Of a stretch of 64,000 nt of DNA, positions 48,801 through 63,800 are shown piece by piece (the stretch's first letter is position 1; each line of letters starts with the position of its first letter). The DNA is taken from contig JABBOT010000005.1 of assembly GCA_016165875.1 (NCBI GenBank), positions 4,807,186-4,871,185 of the forward strand, given 5' to 3'. The position numbers and the translations under genes are program-made. Below the pieces are notes generated by a model. That model did no database searches. It worked only from the letters and a program-made list of their open reading frames with translations, and was not told where the DNA came from. The DNA comes from Acanthopleura granulata (Eukaryota; Mollusca; Polyplacophora; Chitonida; Chitonidae).

Positions 48801-51800
48801 AGCGTTTAGTTTTGTGATGCGAGCTGAAGGATAATTTATTTTAATACAGGAAGTCAGTAAATATCCCACCTATGGTCGGCTGTAGACTGCAGGCAGTACT
48901 GTTCCAGAGCATCAAGAGCTTTCCATACCTCAGTCATTCCCTGAGTGAAGAAGGGAGGAGATCCATTTTGTATTCTATAATAAGCTCCATGTATATCTGT
49001 AATTCCTCACTTGATCTTACAATGTATTAACAAATTTACCGAAAAAGCAAAATTTTCAACTTATGTTTCAGAATAGCATAATTTCCGAAGATTGAATAAT
49101 GCATTTTAATCATGTTTATGTTACTGTTACTGTAACACTACAGAAACTGCATTAACTGTTCTGATAAAAGCAGCTTAACACTAAAGTTTTTGTATTAAAA
49201 GCAAAGCTAATGGAAGAAATAAGATACTGACAGCAAAGCTGTCATATCTTAAGATTAATGTGTGTATACCTTTGTGCCACCCATGTCAGTGAAGTGTTCT
49301 TCAAACAGTCGAGCCATAAGCATCCCCAAGCCCAGCCCACAGTGGGACTGTAACACTCCTGACTGGTTGCTAGGGGCGTGGCCTGGTAATCCCCCCTTCA
49401 GCATGTCAATCATCTTGCAGATTCTGTCTGTGTCAAAGGTCATTACTGCTGGCATGACCTGTGAGATTGCCACACCAGCAGCAGATCTGGCCAACACGCT
49501 GGCCTCCTGCCGGTCAATGACACCTTTCTGGCAACAGTTAGAACAGGAAATATTTATCTGTACTAGCCTTTGATGTTCACATTTCCTGTACATTTACTAA
49601 TTGTTTACAAAGACTTCCAGCAATATAGGGATTCAGCAGACCAGGTCATTTCTTTTCGTTTTTTCTCCACATTTTTTTGGTAAAATGAAACATTCTGTGA
49701 ACTTGCGACAAGTGATATTTAACTCGTGCTTGATACTTGTTGAACACTACTTCTCTCGAACTCACAGTTTATGACAACCCATCCCACGGCATGCATTCTC
49801 TGTATAATGTAGATATCACATGCTAACATCAATATTCCTACCTGCTGACACATGCCCAAAAGCTGACCACTTGGATGAAACTTTACATCCATCAAGGACA
49901 TCAGGGTGTCCATGACAACAGCCAACCAATGAGAGTGGCCCATGTGCTCTTGGCTGACATTCTTCAAGTCTTCTGGATCCAGTCCCGTAGAGTAGCCATT
50001 GACTGTTGTGGCCAACCCAGCTAAGGCAAATATAGCGTTGGCTTGACAGGTTGGATTTCCCCTGAAACAAAAATTGTTTCACGTTAAATTTTATTGGCAA
50101 TTCGAAACTATACTTTTCCTGCCTGTACATAGCAAACTCTGTAAACCACAGCTAATTAGGCAACAAATCTTGTTTCATTTAAGGAAAGTGAATTTTACAA
50201 TTATTTCATCTGGTGATGCCAGACTACTGAGATAATATTTTCTGATAAACTTGACACCATACCTTGATGCTCCTTTAATGATATCAGTTAACATGTCTCT
50301 TGCCCTGAAAGAAGATGCAAACAGATTAAATACATAAGGAATTGAGAGAAATATTTTTAGGTTCATTGGGGTATGCATGCAACTAACGCTAAGTGGTTCA
50401 TAGAAGTTTGCACAGTGGTTGTTTTGTTCATATCCCAATGAACCTAAAAATATTAGTCAATACTCATAATTCATTAAAAAACAAATGCAATGTATTTGGT
50501 TCTATAAACATTTTTCAAAAACACCTGTTAATATTTGCAATGTAAGTGCACGTATGTTTTGTCCAAAGGAGGGGGCTTGAATACACATATTAGCAAAGAA
50601 ACACACACACAAATCGAATGCAACAAGGCCTGCTCATGATGTCATGGACGCAGTAGGTCATCAGCTGAAAGTTTTATCGACGGCATGTTGGAATTTCAAC
50701 GTCCAGGGCAGAACAGCAGAATACCTACATGGTCTTGTTCTGATTTGTGGAGTATTCCCTACTCTACAACTTGTCACAGTCTGTGGCCACAGCATTTAGT
50801 GCTGAGGGAATTCAAGGCAAAATGGATAAGGTCATACTAAGGCTTAAATATCTGCAAAATTACAAGATTTCAATAAATTCCATGTGACTGTAGGACGATA
50901 CAGTCCTGTTCTGACATTAAATTTTAGTTTTCTGCTCAGTGTAATTTGTCTCACTGAAGTTTAGTTAACATTTTTCATGTAGTATTTCATGATGTTCCAG
51001 TACTCAGATGTCTGTTGAACAGTCATCACAGCAAATCCCTTATCGGGATTTTTCGATTAAGCTTTGACTCAATAGTGTCGCAGTTTATCATTTAAATGCC
51101 GGCGGGAAATATTTTTGAGATCTACTTCTTTTTCTCCTTTGCACAGAGCTACATTTGTAAATTAAAACAATAAAGGGCCTTCCATGAGAAATAACTGTAT
51201 TGGCAATATAACCGTTCTTGTCTCCAATTCTGGGAATTCAACGAAGTAGTCAATTTGTTTGAGTACATATTTCAATAGGGTGAACACTGGTTGTTGACAA
51301 CTGACTTTTGTTGACAATCCATACATGACTGGTAGGAATTGCATGTTTGTCTGTATTTATTCACTGCGTAGTCTGCACGGGGGTGGGGCCTAGGTTTACT
51401 GAGACATGAATGCAAAAAATTGACCAATCAGATTGCTCCCTAGGCTTGAGTGCAAAGGAAATTTAATTCATACATGTACATGCAAAGAGCAAGCGAGGAA
51501 AACCAATATCATAATAAACTGGTTAACGAGAGCAGCTTATTCAACTGAGGAATTGATCAAACAATAGCAATGCAAAGAGTGAACATACATTGACACAGCA
51601 ATGTCAATTCATTTTATTGTATTTTTACAAAAGTAAAAAGGTTTTGTGCAAATAATTAATTCTGATCAACCAGCATATCAGTATTTACTACATCATTTTA
51701 GTTTTGCTTCTGTTTAGTTTACTTGTTTGATGTCATACTCAAGGATTTTCCCCTTATACAATGGCAGTCTGTATATTATGGGAGCTGGAAACCAGTGCAC

Positions 51801-54800
51801 TGATACACCAGTTGGGTAACTCCAAAAAAACCTAAACTTCATTTTGATTCAATATTTCAGCTATTTATTTTGCCATCATCAAAAGTGCACGCTAAGTATA
51901 AAGCCTTTGGCAAGTAAGGCTGGTGTACATTTCCACCTGTGACCTGTAAGTTGTTTGCAGTAAACTTCATGCAAGACCATACATAACAGCACCTTTGGCT
52001 GTGTCCTGCGAACAAGGCCCTGAGAGCAATGAAAGCAGGGGAATTTTCATAATTCCTTACTGCATAATGGGATCATATCCAGGTCTCAGATGGACCAAAC
52101 AGCAAATGCAAAAATGACATTACCACAACCATGCTGATTTTTTCTTGTCCAATGCGTCGTCTGGGTGAAGTTGTTTGTGCCTACCCTGTAGTTCAATCTC
52201 TGCTTCTCTCCCCTGAAATTACATTATCCATCGTTAATCATCACAACAGAAGGGTCCTTTTTTACACTGTCACAAGTAACTGACAAGAGAATTAGCGTGT
52301 CTGAATTAATTAACAAAGAAACACAGAATCACATAACCATATACTGTACATTATCTGACAGTAGAAAGCCTCAAACAACATTGTCTTCTGGTTAAATACA
52401 TTTAGTAGGCAAAAGTCTATACTGGGTAAGTCAAATTCTATGTGGTGATTACAACGTTACTGATCCATGTATTATGTTATCAAATACAAAAACTCATAAA
52501 AAAAACACATATATGTCACAACATGCATGTGTTGATTAATTTATTGTCCTCAAAGCAAATTCCGGAGGTACTGTTTCTCTTAACCTCTGCCACACCATCC
52601 AGCCCTAACCATCAACCACTGACATAGTAGCATGCAGCTCCTAGAATTATCTCTGCCCAAAAACTCCCCCATTGAAGAGAAAAGGTAATTTGATTCCCTT
52701 ATCATCACAGCTTTTGTTGACGAGTGTTTATATCAAGTTCCATAGCATGTGTATATCTCCTTATTATGAAGTGTGTGTGTATGTATGTGTCAGGTCACCG
52801 CGACAAAGAACTCCAGCATTATTATATGGTACGTAAGCTTCTACTATTAAGAAAGGATGAATTACGTGTTGTTTGCATCAGCATTTTTCTTTGTGGTTAG
52901 TGATTTCAGAACCTCCTGTCAACAAAAAACAAAGAAAACTGATCAGGCACACGAGAGCACTGGACAGGGGTGGTATCCAGGAAATTACATTTACAACAAG
53001 GCTGTGTTAGGTGACTCAAGTCAGCAGCCATCACAGCAGCCATCACAGCAGCCATGTTCTCTGACCATCCAAGTCCCCTTGGACTCACTTCAGGCGCAAT
53101 GCCCTAACACACAGAAGGACACCGTGGATCACTGCGACCAGAAGGTGGAAGAAAGTCTAAGGCAATGCCAGGCACTGATCAAGGAAGCGGAGAGAAAGTT
53201 CCAGCATTCTCTGCTACATGAGGCTTCGGTGAGGTTGGATCTGGAGCAGAGGTTCCTCCATCTTGAGAACCTCACGAGACACATCGGCAAGTTTTATAGA
53301 GAGACAGACTTTCCTAACAAGGAGATCCTACAGCAAATTCTGAACAGGATTCACATGGAGAAACTGGCCAGAGAGGACTTAGAGGCTGAGGTGGCCAGGC
53401 TCCAGCAAAAACTACAAGGTATGCAAATATTCGTGAACACAACCCTATTAGTTGAATAGTTCATTAGCAGCTTGGGTGAGACCAGTGAATATACCACTTA
53501 CAAGAATTCTTGCTGTTTCTAAACATACACATTTGAAATCATATATTCATTTAAGCCATGCGTCAATCATTTTATTTTCCACTGAGCTAGACCTCTATTG
53601 GTTCATTTTATCCAGTGTTAGCATTTGAAAGGACTTGCTAGTATCTAAGCAAATCCTACATCATAAAAAAAATTTATCTGTATGTCAGGAATAGCGGCAT
53701 ATACCATGGACTGATTTTTTCTTTTAAATTAAACTGAATTATTTTATCTTGTATAAAAAGAAACTAGTAAGTTTCTCATTTCTTCAAAGTAACCAACACA
53801 ACATGATACAGAGTTTCTTAATTATTCTGATATTCAGATTCTTTTCACACATGACCTGTGCATTGATACTGGCAAACTAACCCATGACCATTTGGGTTTT
53901 GAACTTTTATATTGTTGACTATCGTCTCATAAACCCTCCATTAGCTTCATTGTTGTTTGACCTCTCCAGTCTCTGAGTCAATCATTGACTGTGAGTACGT
54001 GCGGCGACCTGGCGTCTACACCATTCGACCTTTGACCTCTGAGGAGTCAGTGCAGGTGTACTGTGACCGAGGCTGGACAGTTCTACAAAGGAGGACTAAT
54101 GGGGTTGTGTAAGTTTGCAATGTTCACCACAGACTTCCTCCCCATCTAAAATAGAGTAAGCTTGAATTTTACTGATAGTGCATGTGAATTTTAACCCTCC
54201 TTCTCTATTATTATTCTTAGATACCCATATGAAGTCGAGATTTTATCCAGATATATGGTATAGAAAAATATTATCCTGATCGTAGACTTAGTATGCAATG
54301 CCTTTAAAACAGGGAAACATGATGGATGTATGTATGTATGTAACACACTGTGTATTTGTACACGGTGAAGTGAAACATTATAACATGAAATCTCATGAAA
54401 TACAACACATGCTTGTGATCACATTTATCAATTAATTACATATGTATTACATACAAGTTTCACAGCGTTTTTTGTGAGGCTTTTGAAAGCCGAGTACATA
54501 TGACCCAGACAAAGTCAGTTATCATGGATGGAGGCTTGTTGACAATAGCAGGAAAACTGGACATAAAACTTGTCAGTCATGCTGAAACATTAATCAGAAG
54601 ACAGGTTTTGGCCTTTCAGGGTAACATGGCATTACTATCAAGTGGTCAGTGTGCATGTGATTTATGTAGAGCCGAAAAGTAGTCCCTCCTGACCATATAT
54701 AAACTACAGATCACACCCTGCTCACTGTCTTTTTTACTATTACACTGAGCACGCACAGGTAAACAGGTCACAAAATCCAGACGTGATGACACATCTCGCA

Positions 54801-57800
54801 ACAGAATCAGCCAGGAGCTTCACACTGATGAGCCGTGTTCTGCTGGCTTTGCGGAGTTGTTGAAATGTTCGGCTCAGACTCTGGGTCTCAATTCCCTCAG
54901 TTTGAGGGGTTTGATAAAAGCGGTGTGTCGATTATGGCAGTGGCTGACCCTACTCCTGATGGCAAGGAGGATTATGAGGAGCTGTGGATTATAAAACTAG
55001 AAACTGACAAACCAAAATCTCGGAAAAGTCGCTGACAAAATCATGTGGTTCTGCAGGCCTGCACATGGCTGACCTGGCCCAGTCCGATGTTCTGGCACTC
55101 CATGATAGGCTTGGCATAGACAAATTTTTTGACAACCTGGACAGCATTATGAGAACTGCCAACGTGCGGGAGTGTAGTGTGACTCGCAGTGGGCAACATG
55201 TTACACCCTTATGCTTGGTGTCAGACGAAGACGGTGACCTTGAAAACACCAAAGGATATGGTGATAACTTGATTATGCTGGACGTGTTCATTTGTTCTGA
55301 GGCCAGCAGTAGCCAGGTAGTTGGGAAAACTGCCAACTTTATTTCAAAGGCATGTGGCAGACAAACTAATGTGAATAACATTGCACAAAACCATGAAATA
55401 CCTCAAAACTATGTAGTACAGTTAGTGCCCCTCCATTGTAAATGCGGAAATTTTCGCTGTATTCAAACACCAAGTGAAAGCCTGAGATATCACCTTCAAG
55501 AAAGTACAAACTCTGTTAGGCCACTGGTTGACAATTGTGGCTAGACTGACTCAAACGCTGATGGCACCTAGATCTCAAGTGGACATTGTGAAGAGCAGGA
55601 AGCCAGCATCTGATGCTCTGGGTGTCGAACACATTTTTGACAATGAGCATCACAAGACTTTTGGCTATTAAGCCATTTTTGGCCATGAAATACCAAACGC
55701 TGTGTGCTTCCGATGCCCCAATCTGAATAAACTCTTCGGAGATAATGTCAAAGAAAAGGAAACCAAAATAGATAACATTTGTGGTGTCGGCAGAAGAAGA
55801 GAGTTTCAGCCAAACTCTGGGTCTGCAAAAAACTGGAGAGGCAAAGGCCAGGAAAATTATGGTCAAGCCTTGTGCAGAGGGCATTGCATGGGACCCAGGT
55901 ACCCCAGCTACCAGGGAAAGGACATGACTTGCAGGGGTCTCTGTCATCTCAGAAGTGAAACCACAGGTAAGCAATAAAATTGTGGCTGGTAATATTAAGC
56001 ATTATTTGTCTGAGTGGCAGAAGTTATCTTCCGATAAATGGATTTTACAGAATATAATTGGCCACAAAATTGAGTTGAGTTCTCATCCCATTCAGTATTG
56101 GACCTCCAATGGAGGCAACTGTATGTCCTGCTACAGAGTGGATTATTGGCATTGAAACTGCCTTGCTACTAGAGAAGAAAGTAGTAGGTCAAGCACTGAA
56201 AACTCGGTCCGGGGACAGTAATATGGTTCTGTCTATGGAGGTCAGAACAGAAATTCATTGGTGGACTGATAGTCTGGCAGCGAACAATGGTGCAAAGGTT
56301 AGGCTTGGGCCAGTAGATTTGTCACTGGAAGATGACTCCTCAAAAATGTGTCTGTTAACTCTACAGTCATAGGATATATTAACCTTTTATATTGTGGAGA
56401 TGTAAAAGATTAGTTGAATCACTTTGCCTTGAAGATATTCTCATGGTCTGATGATAGAGACTGTCATTTGAGTGTGATGTTCATCCCTGGTGCCTTGGAT
56501 GTAATCCCTGATCATTTGTCAAGGAGGTTTCATGATTCTGCAGAATGGATGTTGGATAGACCCTTGTTCAGGAGGGCTGTTAAACTGTTTTTCATGCAAA
56601 GCATTGACTTATTTGCATCTCGGTTGAATAATCAACTAGAACGTTATGCTTCATGGGAGCCAGATCCCCTTTCCGTTATGGTAGATGCATTCGCACATAG
56701 TTGAACCAATGGACATCCTTTTTGTTCCCCTCCTTTCAGGTTACTGACTCGAGTGTTAAACAAAGTCAGTAGCGATCGAGTTCAGAGGGTTACCGCCACT
56801 GTCCCATACTGGCCAACACTGGGTTGGTTTCCCTTGCTGCCGGAAATGCTGGTCAACATGCTCATGCTGTTACCACGCAGGAGGAATCTGGTGACTTTGC
56901 CTGGGGCCAACCAGGAACATCCCATGGGGAAGAAGTTAGTGCTAGCCGTTTGTCTTCTATCTGGATGAGCCTGCGATCAAGAGGTGTTTTGGCAGATGCT
57001 GCCTACTTTGTTACGAAGTCAAGAAGAGCTTCCACAGGACGTCAATATGAGTACACCTGGCAGAAGTGGCTTCTTTAGTGCCGTGAACAATCACTTAATC
57101 CCATTCGGCCCGTGGTGAATGATGTTTTGAACTATACAGCTCAGCTATGTGTTTAAGCTACAGTGTTGTTAACACCCGTCGTTCTGCTTTAGTGCAAACC
57201 TTCTTATGTCTTGGTTATAATTTATCAGATACTTTAGTCAAACATGTCATGAAAGGTATGTTTGAGACAGTGCCTCTCAGACCTTGATATGTGTACACAT
57301 GGGATGTGACTTCAGCTTTGAACTACCTAAAGTACTGCATGCCTCTGCATGATATTACTCTGAAATGTCTTTCTCTGAAACTAGTGGCTTTGCTTGCTTT
57401 AGTTACTGCCCAGAGGGTACAGGCATTAAAGGCTTTAAAGATCTCTACTCTGTAAGCTTCAGCAGGCGAGGGTACAATCGTATTTCTTACTGACAAGCCA
57501 TTAAAAACAACTCGCTAGGCCAGGGGAGCAAATAATGTTGAATTGGGGAAATTCTCTGGTCCCAATATTTGTGTTGGCAGAACTTTATTAGGGTGTATGC
57601 AGCGAACTCTGGTGAAACATAAGGATGATCAACTGTTGATTTCATTCAAAACCTTTCAGCCAGTGTCTACAGATACCAGTTCAAGGTGACTGGTAACCGT
57701 GTTACAAGATTCAGGTATAGACATGACTGTGTTCAAGGCTCATTCATTTAGGGGTGCTTCGGCCTTTACTGCCCACAGGACAGGTTACCTGTTGCAGAAA

Positions 57801-60800
57801 GGTTTTGAAAGGTTTTTTATGATTGGTGTCTGTTGTCAGTTCTTTAAACATGCCACGTGACCCTGAAAGGCCAAGGCCATGCAGAAAAGAATTTCCTCCT
57901 CTCATCCCAGCATCTCAGAGATGAAAGGAATTCTTGTAGTGTTACAAGGCCTTTCGGCCTTGAGGGGTCACATCCTTCCCAGTTTGGTTTATAGAACTTT
58001 TAGTTCTAATACATGTAGGTTATTCCCACCCATCTGACTTCCAACAAACTTAATATTTAAAAATACAGTGAGCAGGGTCCTTAGTTTATATATGGTCAGG
58101 AGGGACTACTTTTCGGCTGTGCATAAATCACGTGCTCGATGGTAATGCCATTTGACCCCTCAAGGCCGAAAGGTCTTGTAATGCTACTAGAATTCCTGCG
58201 CATCTCTCCAAGATTCTTGGATGAGAGGGGGAAATTTTCCTCTAATCCTGATCAACAGGGGTGATCAGTCGAACTGACATATAGAATTCAACAAAGTCAA
58301 AACTTGTGCACCATAACTTGATTTTTAGCTTAGTCAATCTGTACAAATCTTAGAAAGAGATCTTGTTCAATTTTCACTTGACTGGTCAATATACTAACAA
58401 CTGCCACAGTGTACAGCAATACATCTGGTTTGACATGCTAATGATCATCTCCTCTAATCCTGGCTGTCTGAGACCTGTTTCACTTTAACTATACAGTGAT
58501 TTTTATCGTGGCTGGCAGAGTTACCGGGACGGCTTTGGAGATTTGGAGGGGGAATTCTGGCTGGGGAATGAGAACATCCATACCATCACCAAGCAGACCT
58601 CCTACAGGTAAAGTAAATCTCCAGCTGATTTGAGAAATAGCACATAACCTGTACGCTTCAGACACATTTTACAGAGCTTACTGATAGCCCTATAGCATGC
58701 TCTTATATATCACCTACGTGTATACGAGACTCAAAGTATTCACTTTTTGGTAATGAATTACAGGGATACAAAAATGTTACTTGATACTGGCTGGAGTGAT
58801 GGTGACACAAACATGACAAGTCCAGAATATGGTGAATTTTGGGTAAATGCACAATTTTGGGTTCATCTATTCACGTGACCAAGATTTTAACCCAGGAAAT
58901 CATTTCCCCACTGTCAGCCAATCAGTATCATTTCTAAATGTACGTATTAATTTTACATGTACATATAGGTTGCTTTAAAATCATTGCAACAGAATGTCTG
59001 ACATGTTTGGAGGTTAACACATACCATACATGTCTACAAACTGAAACACAATGCCCTCGTCAATTTTATCTTCCAGATTACAAATAGAGATGACAGACTG
59101 GGAGGGAGAGACCTTTTTCGCAGAATACGATCAGTTCTGGATTGAGGGCTCATCTGAAAACTATCGTCTCCATGTTGCTGGTCACCATGGCAACCTCAAA
59201 GATGGCTTGAACAGGCAAGGTTCAAGACACGACCACAACAACATGCCGTTCTCTACATTTGACCAGAACAACCAGCCTAACAAGACAAGTTACTGTGCAG
59301 AGATTTACCACGGGGCGTGGTGGTACAATTCCTGTTATGCCTCAAATCTGAATGGCCGATACTGCAACCCGGCAAATGTGGATAGCAAGCTACTGGCTCA
59401 GTGTATGGTGTGGTGGAGTGGGAATGAAGATCACATGATTGTCATGAAGACAGTGACAATGAGAGTGAGAGAGAATCATGAAAACATTCTGTACCTCGAA
59501 GAAGTGGAGGAACAATGAGTCATGATGATCATGATCAATGTCTAAAGTGTCAAGATGAGGGAGAGAAAAACAAACGACAACATACTGTGCCTCAAAGAGG
59601 TGGGGGAGAACTGAGTATACTTGAACTAAAAACGTCCTCACGGCTTATCATCAAGCAAAGTATCAACCAAGCTGCATGTATATGCATCTCATGATCATCA
59701 GCTCATGAGTTGAGAAACTATTGAAGAAGTTAATATAGAGAATAAACAAAAAGATATGGGGAATAAACCAAAAAATATGTGGAATAAACAAAAAATACGT
59801 TCTTTATATGGAAGAAAGATATCCTATTCTTGTCCTTTACTGTCATCATGAAACCTGTTTCTAAAGGATAAAATAAACTTGGCAACCCTTCCAGTATGTC
59901 ACTAATGTGGAGAAAAACTACCCTATCTCTGTAATGATCAACATATAGTGGTTTATTATTCCTTGTCTTTTTTTTTCATTGGATTAGCATCAAACTTAAC
60001 AGATCATATTTTTCTTTCATGTATATATGACCACCTGAGCAGGTATCTTCAATCATAGGTACACATGTAAGTTTTAAAGTTTGGAAGTATGCTAGAGTAT
60101 TAAAATCTTACACATTACTTCCGATAAATTTAAGATATATTTGGTTCATTTCATCTTTGGGAACATCTATACCTGAAAATATTTAGAATTCCAATGGGCG
60201 CTGTCGTATAAGTGAACTGTTCTTCAGTACAGCATGAAACACCAATTAAATATTAAATAGATATAATGAAGTGGTTTCTTGTCTCTGCTAGTGTTGGACA
60301 TGTACCTGGACCACAGCTGTGTAAGCCCTGTCCATGAACGCTGACCAGCCCCTAGGCAGGGACAGGTTTCTGTGCCATTCTGAAGGCTGGACTGGGACCT
60401 GCAGAAAAACGTGAAAAAATAAAACATCTTTATCACACTGCCTCTCTACAGAAGACATCTGTTTATCATGTTCATGGGAAGTAAGCCTAGACAGAAGATT
60501 ACACCTTAGTGGAAATAGTGATGAAGTCTGCAGTTGTTTCCCTTTGACCATATCCGATGACTGTATGTCTGGATGCATCAGACAATGACCGTGTGTTGCC
60601 GAATGAGCCAGATTCAGACTGAATTCTGGAATGCACAGACAATGTGAACTGGATAAACAGATCTGAGAGTATACTTGGTGAGAACACAGCATATAGACAT
60701 CTAACTGTACCAGGGACGAATTATTCCCAACAAGAAATCCTTAACTACATAACATCTGATTTCAGTTCTGATACCACCTACCTCCTGTAGGAGAGTTGGT

Positions 60801-63800
60801 AGTCGTGTAAGGAACTTCTTCCGTCTGTCAATAAAATGTCTCTGTCTAGGACGCCCTCCCCGGCCAGCTTCAAGTGGTGCGTCAAAACTGAACAACAGGC
60901 TCGCTGCACAGGAAATGAAAAAGTGCCAGTCACTAGATCGATGAATTCTCGTTAAAAAAATACTGAGCGATGCCCTTAAAACCCCTTGGCCTTCAGCACA
61001 TGCACAATGTAATGAACACATACGAATTCTAAGTGATATTATGTATAATACCAGCCATTCATAAAATTCTGCAGATGAGCTATAAATTTGGTGAACTTGG
61101 GACAAACTGCTCAAGAGATAGAGCTTTTACAAGCCTTTTATAAAAGTCAATTTAAATGACCCCAGTGACCTTGAAAGAAAAGGTCAAGGTCACTGAAAAT
61201 CAAAAGGGTTCTTCCTCGTGCCAAAGAGCAAGTATGGTGTAAGTTTGGTGAACTTGAGCTAAACCGTTCCAGTGATATCTTTACAAGCCTTTTATAAAAT
61301 TTAACTCAAATGACCTCAACGACAATGAACAAAAAGTCAAGGCCCATGAAAATCAGCAGGGGCTAAACCATTCTGCAGACAGAGTGTTTATGAGGAATAT
61401 GAACAGACTGACGGATGCTGCCTGCTAAGACGACACCCAAACTTGGCCGAGGGGTAAAAAACTACTTTTCTTCAGAAAGAAAATTACTAACCATTAATCA
61501 GTTTTGGCCAGAAGTTTTCTTCACAAGATTATCACATAGCTGGAAAAAGTTTTGCAGCAAGAACGTCTCCTTCACTACGCGGGAACTGCATGGCAACTTC
61601 ATCATAAAGCTACATATACTTGGAGGTAAAAATGTTCGCAGGCAATTTTCTGCAAGATATTCTGGCAATACTTGGCTTAGATTTATGCAACAGCACTGTT
61701 ACTGTACTAAACAAATTTGTATTTGTTGACATACACTGAGACTCGATAACACAATGTACCTGCCAAAGCTGGGCGAAGACCAGGCTGTTTGCAGGATTCA
61801 TACTGAGAGGACAAGAATGCTGGTATAGCTGTCACAGCCTTGCTCTGATTGGCCGAAGCACCATGTATGCGAGCGGAGTTATAAATTCCTCTCGGCAAAC
61901 TGTTCACTTCACGACTCACAACAGAGCAGAGAAAAACTGAAAAATCTGAAAACACACCTTAAGTGTAAAAAACGTCATTGCGGGATCGGGCAAAAAGTCA
62001 TAGCAATAATCCTTTTATTAAGAAAAATTAATACTAATTCAATAAAAACACTAGTGAGAACATTATATAAGGCGCAGGAGGTACTGTAGGTTACAGAGAG
62101 ATCTGCTGCCTCAGGTAACACGCAGGACGTACTGTAAGCTGTAGATATCAGCTGCCTTAGGTAACACGCTGGAGGTACTGTAAAGTATAGGCTGTATTTT
62201 ACCATTGAGAACAGTAGACTGTAGAGAGATAATTAGCATCGTGTAACACGTACATGTAGGAGGTACTGTAGGGTTTAAGCTGTATTTTACCACTGAGTAT
62301 TGCAGGCTACACAGAGGGCAGTAGTCTTTTGTAACACACACGTGATACTGCACGGTATAAGCTGTATTTTACCACTGAGTATTGCAGGCTACACAGAGGT
62401 CAGTAGTCTTTTGTAACACACACGTGCCACTGTACGGTATAAGCTGTATTTCACCACTGAGTGCAGGCTACACAGAGGTCAGTAGTCTTTTGTAACACAC
62501 AGGTGCTACTGTAAGGTATAAGCTGTATTTTACCATTGAGTACTGCAGGCTGTAGACAGGTCAGTAGTCTTATGTAACACACAGGTGTTACTGTACGATA
62601 TAAGCTTTTTTTTACAATTCAGTAGTGCAGGCTGTAGACAGGTCAGTAGTCTTATGTAACACACAGGTGATACTGTACAGTATAAGCTGTACTTTACCAT
62701 TGAGTACTGCAGGCTGCAGAGAGGTCAGTAGTCTTATGTAACACACAGGTGGTACTGCTGGGTACAGGCTGTCCACAGTAACACTAGGATCTTCCTTCAG
62801 CTCAGCTTGGGTTGCCGCCTCTTTCACGAAGTCTGCAATTATCTGAAATCAACCACCAAATGATTGATTAAGGCCACTCCAAACCGCTAGGGAAATCACA
62901 CCTTTTCTCAAAGGCTAATACCATCAAAGCTCTACCTGAGAAACTGACCCTTGAACAGAGGGGTTTGAATACACTTGAGTGTATGAACTTTGCAAATCTG
63001 CCAAGTCATCTCACCAAAATCCAGGTTCAAGTGCCAGATTTTGTATGATAATCAAGGGGATACAGTGATGCCTAAGAATGGCTAAAAAGCATTTGCCTAT
63101 GCCTGCCAGTCTCTGGATAATAGGTGACATCACATGGCTGGGTCAGATTAACACGGTCTGGACAGCAGAAGCACAAAGACAATGGACCTTAAAACACGTA
63201 TGTTCCTGTACTTAATTATTTACCTGATTCGTGTTTTACGCCATACTCAAGTATGTTTCCCTTATTCGATAGCGGCCAGCATTGTGGTGTGAGGAAACCA
63301 AGAGAAGCCCACACAACCATTCGCAGGTTACCTGCAGACCTTCTCCAATATGAGACTGATTGTTGAGAGGCACCTGTATCACTAGATAAGAATGCACTGA
63401 CATGTTAAACCCCTTGGTCACCAAGGCCTTTAACCTCCATAAAATGCCCTCCACAACCAGTGACAGATGCACCTATTATACACTCAGCAATGTATGAGTG
63501 AAAACTTCCAAAAGTGACTAAATTGTGCTGTTATACAGGCAAAAAACACCAATAAGAATAACAACATCAGCAGAACATTCCTAATGAGCTTTAAAAGAAA
63601 CATATTGTATGTATGTTTTCCCATACGCTGATGACAGCTTACGTGAGGCAGCATGGCGGTGGAGAAGCTATCCACACAGACACAGCCTTGTAGGCCACAC
63701 CAGTCATCACCTGTGTGCGTGTAATGATGACAACTTACCTGAGGAGGCAGCATGGAGGTGGAGAAACTATCCACACAGACACAGCCTTGAAGGCCAAAGC

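Noticed and set aside
60288..60692. 134-codon minus frame overlapping F3
   Set aside because: Only the part 60306-60398 is exon; the rest is upstream intron read through without splice support.
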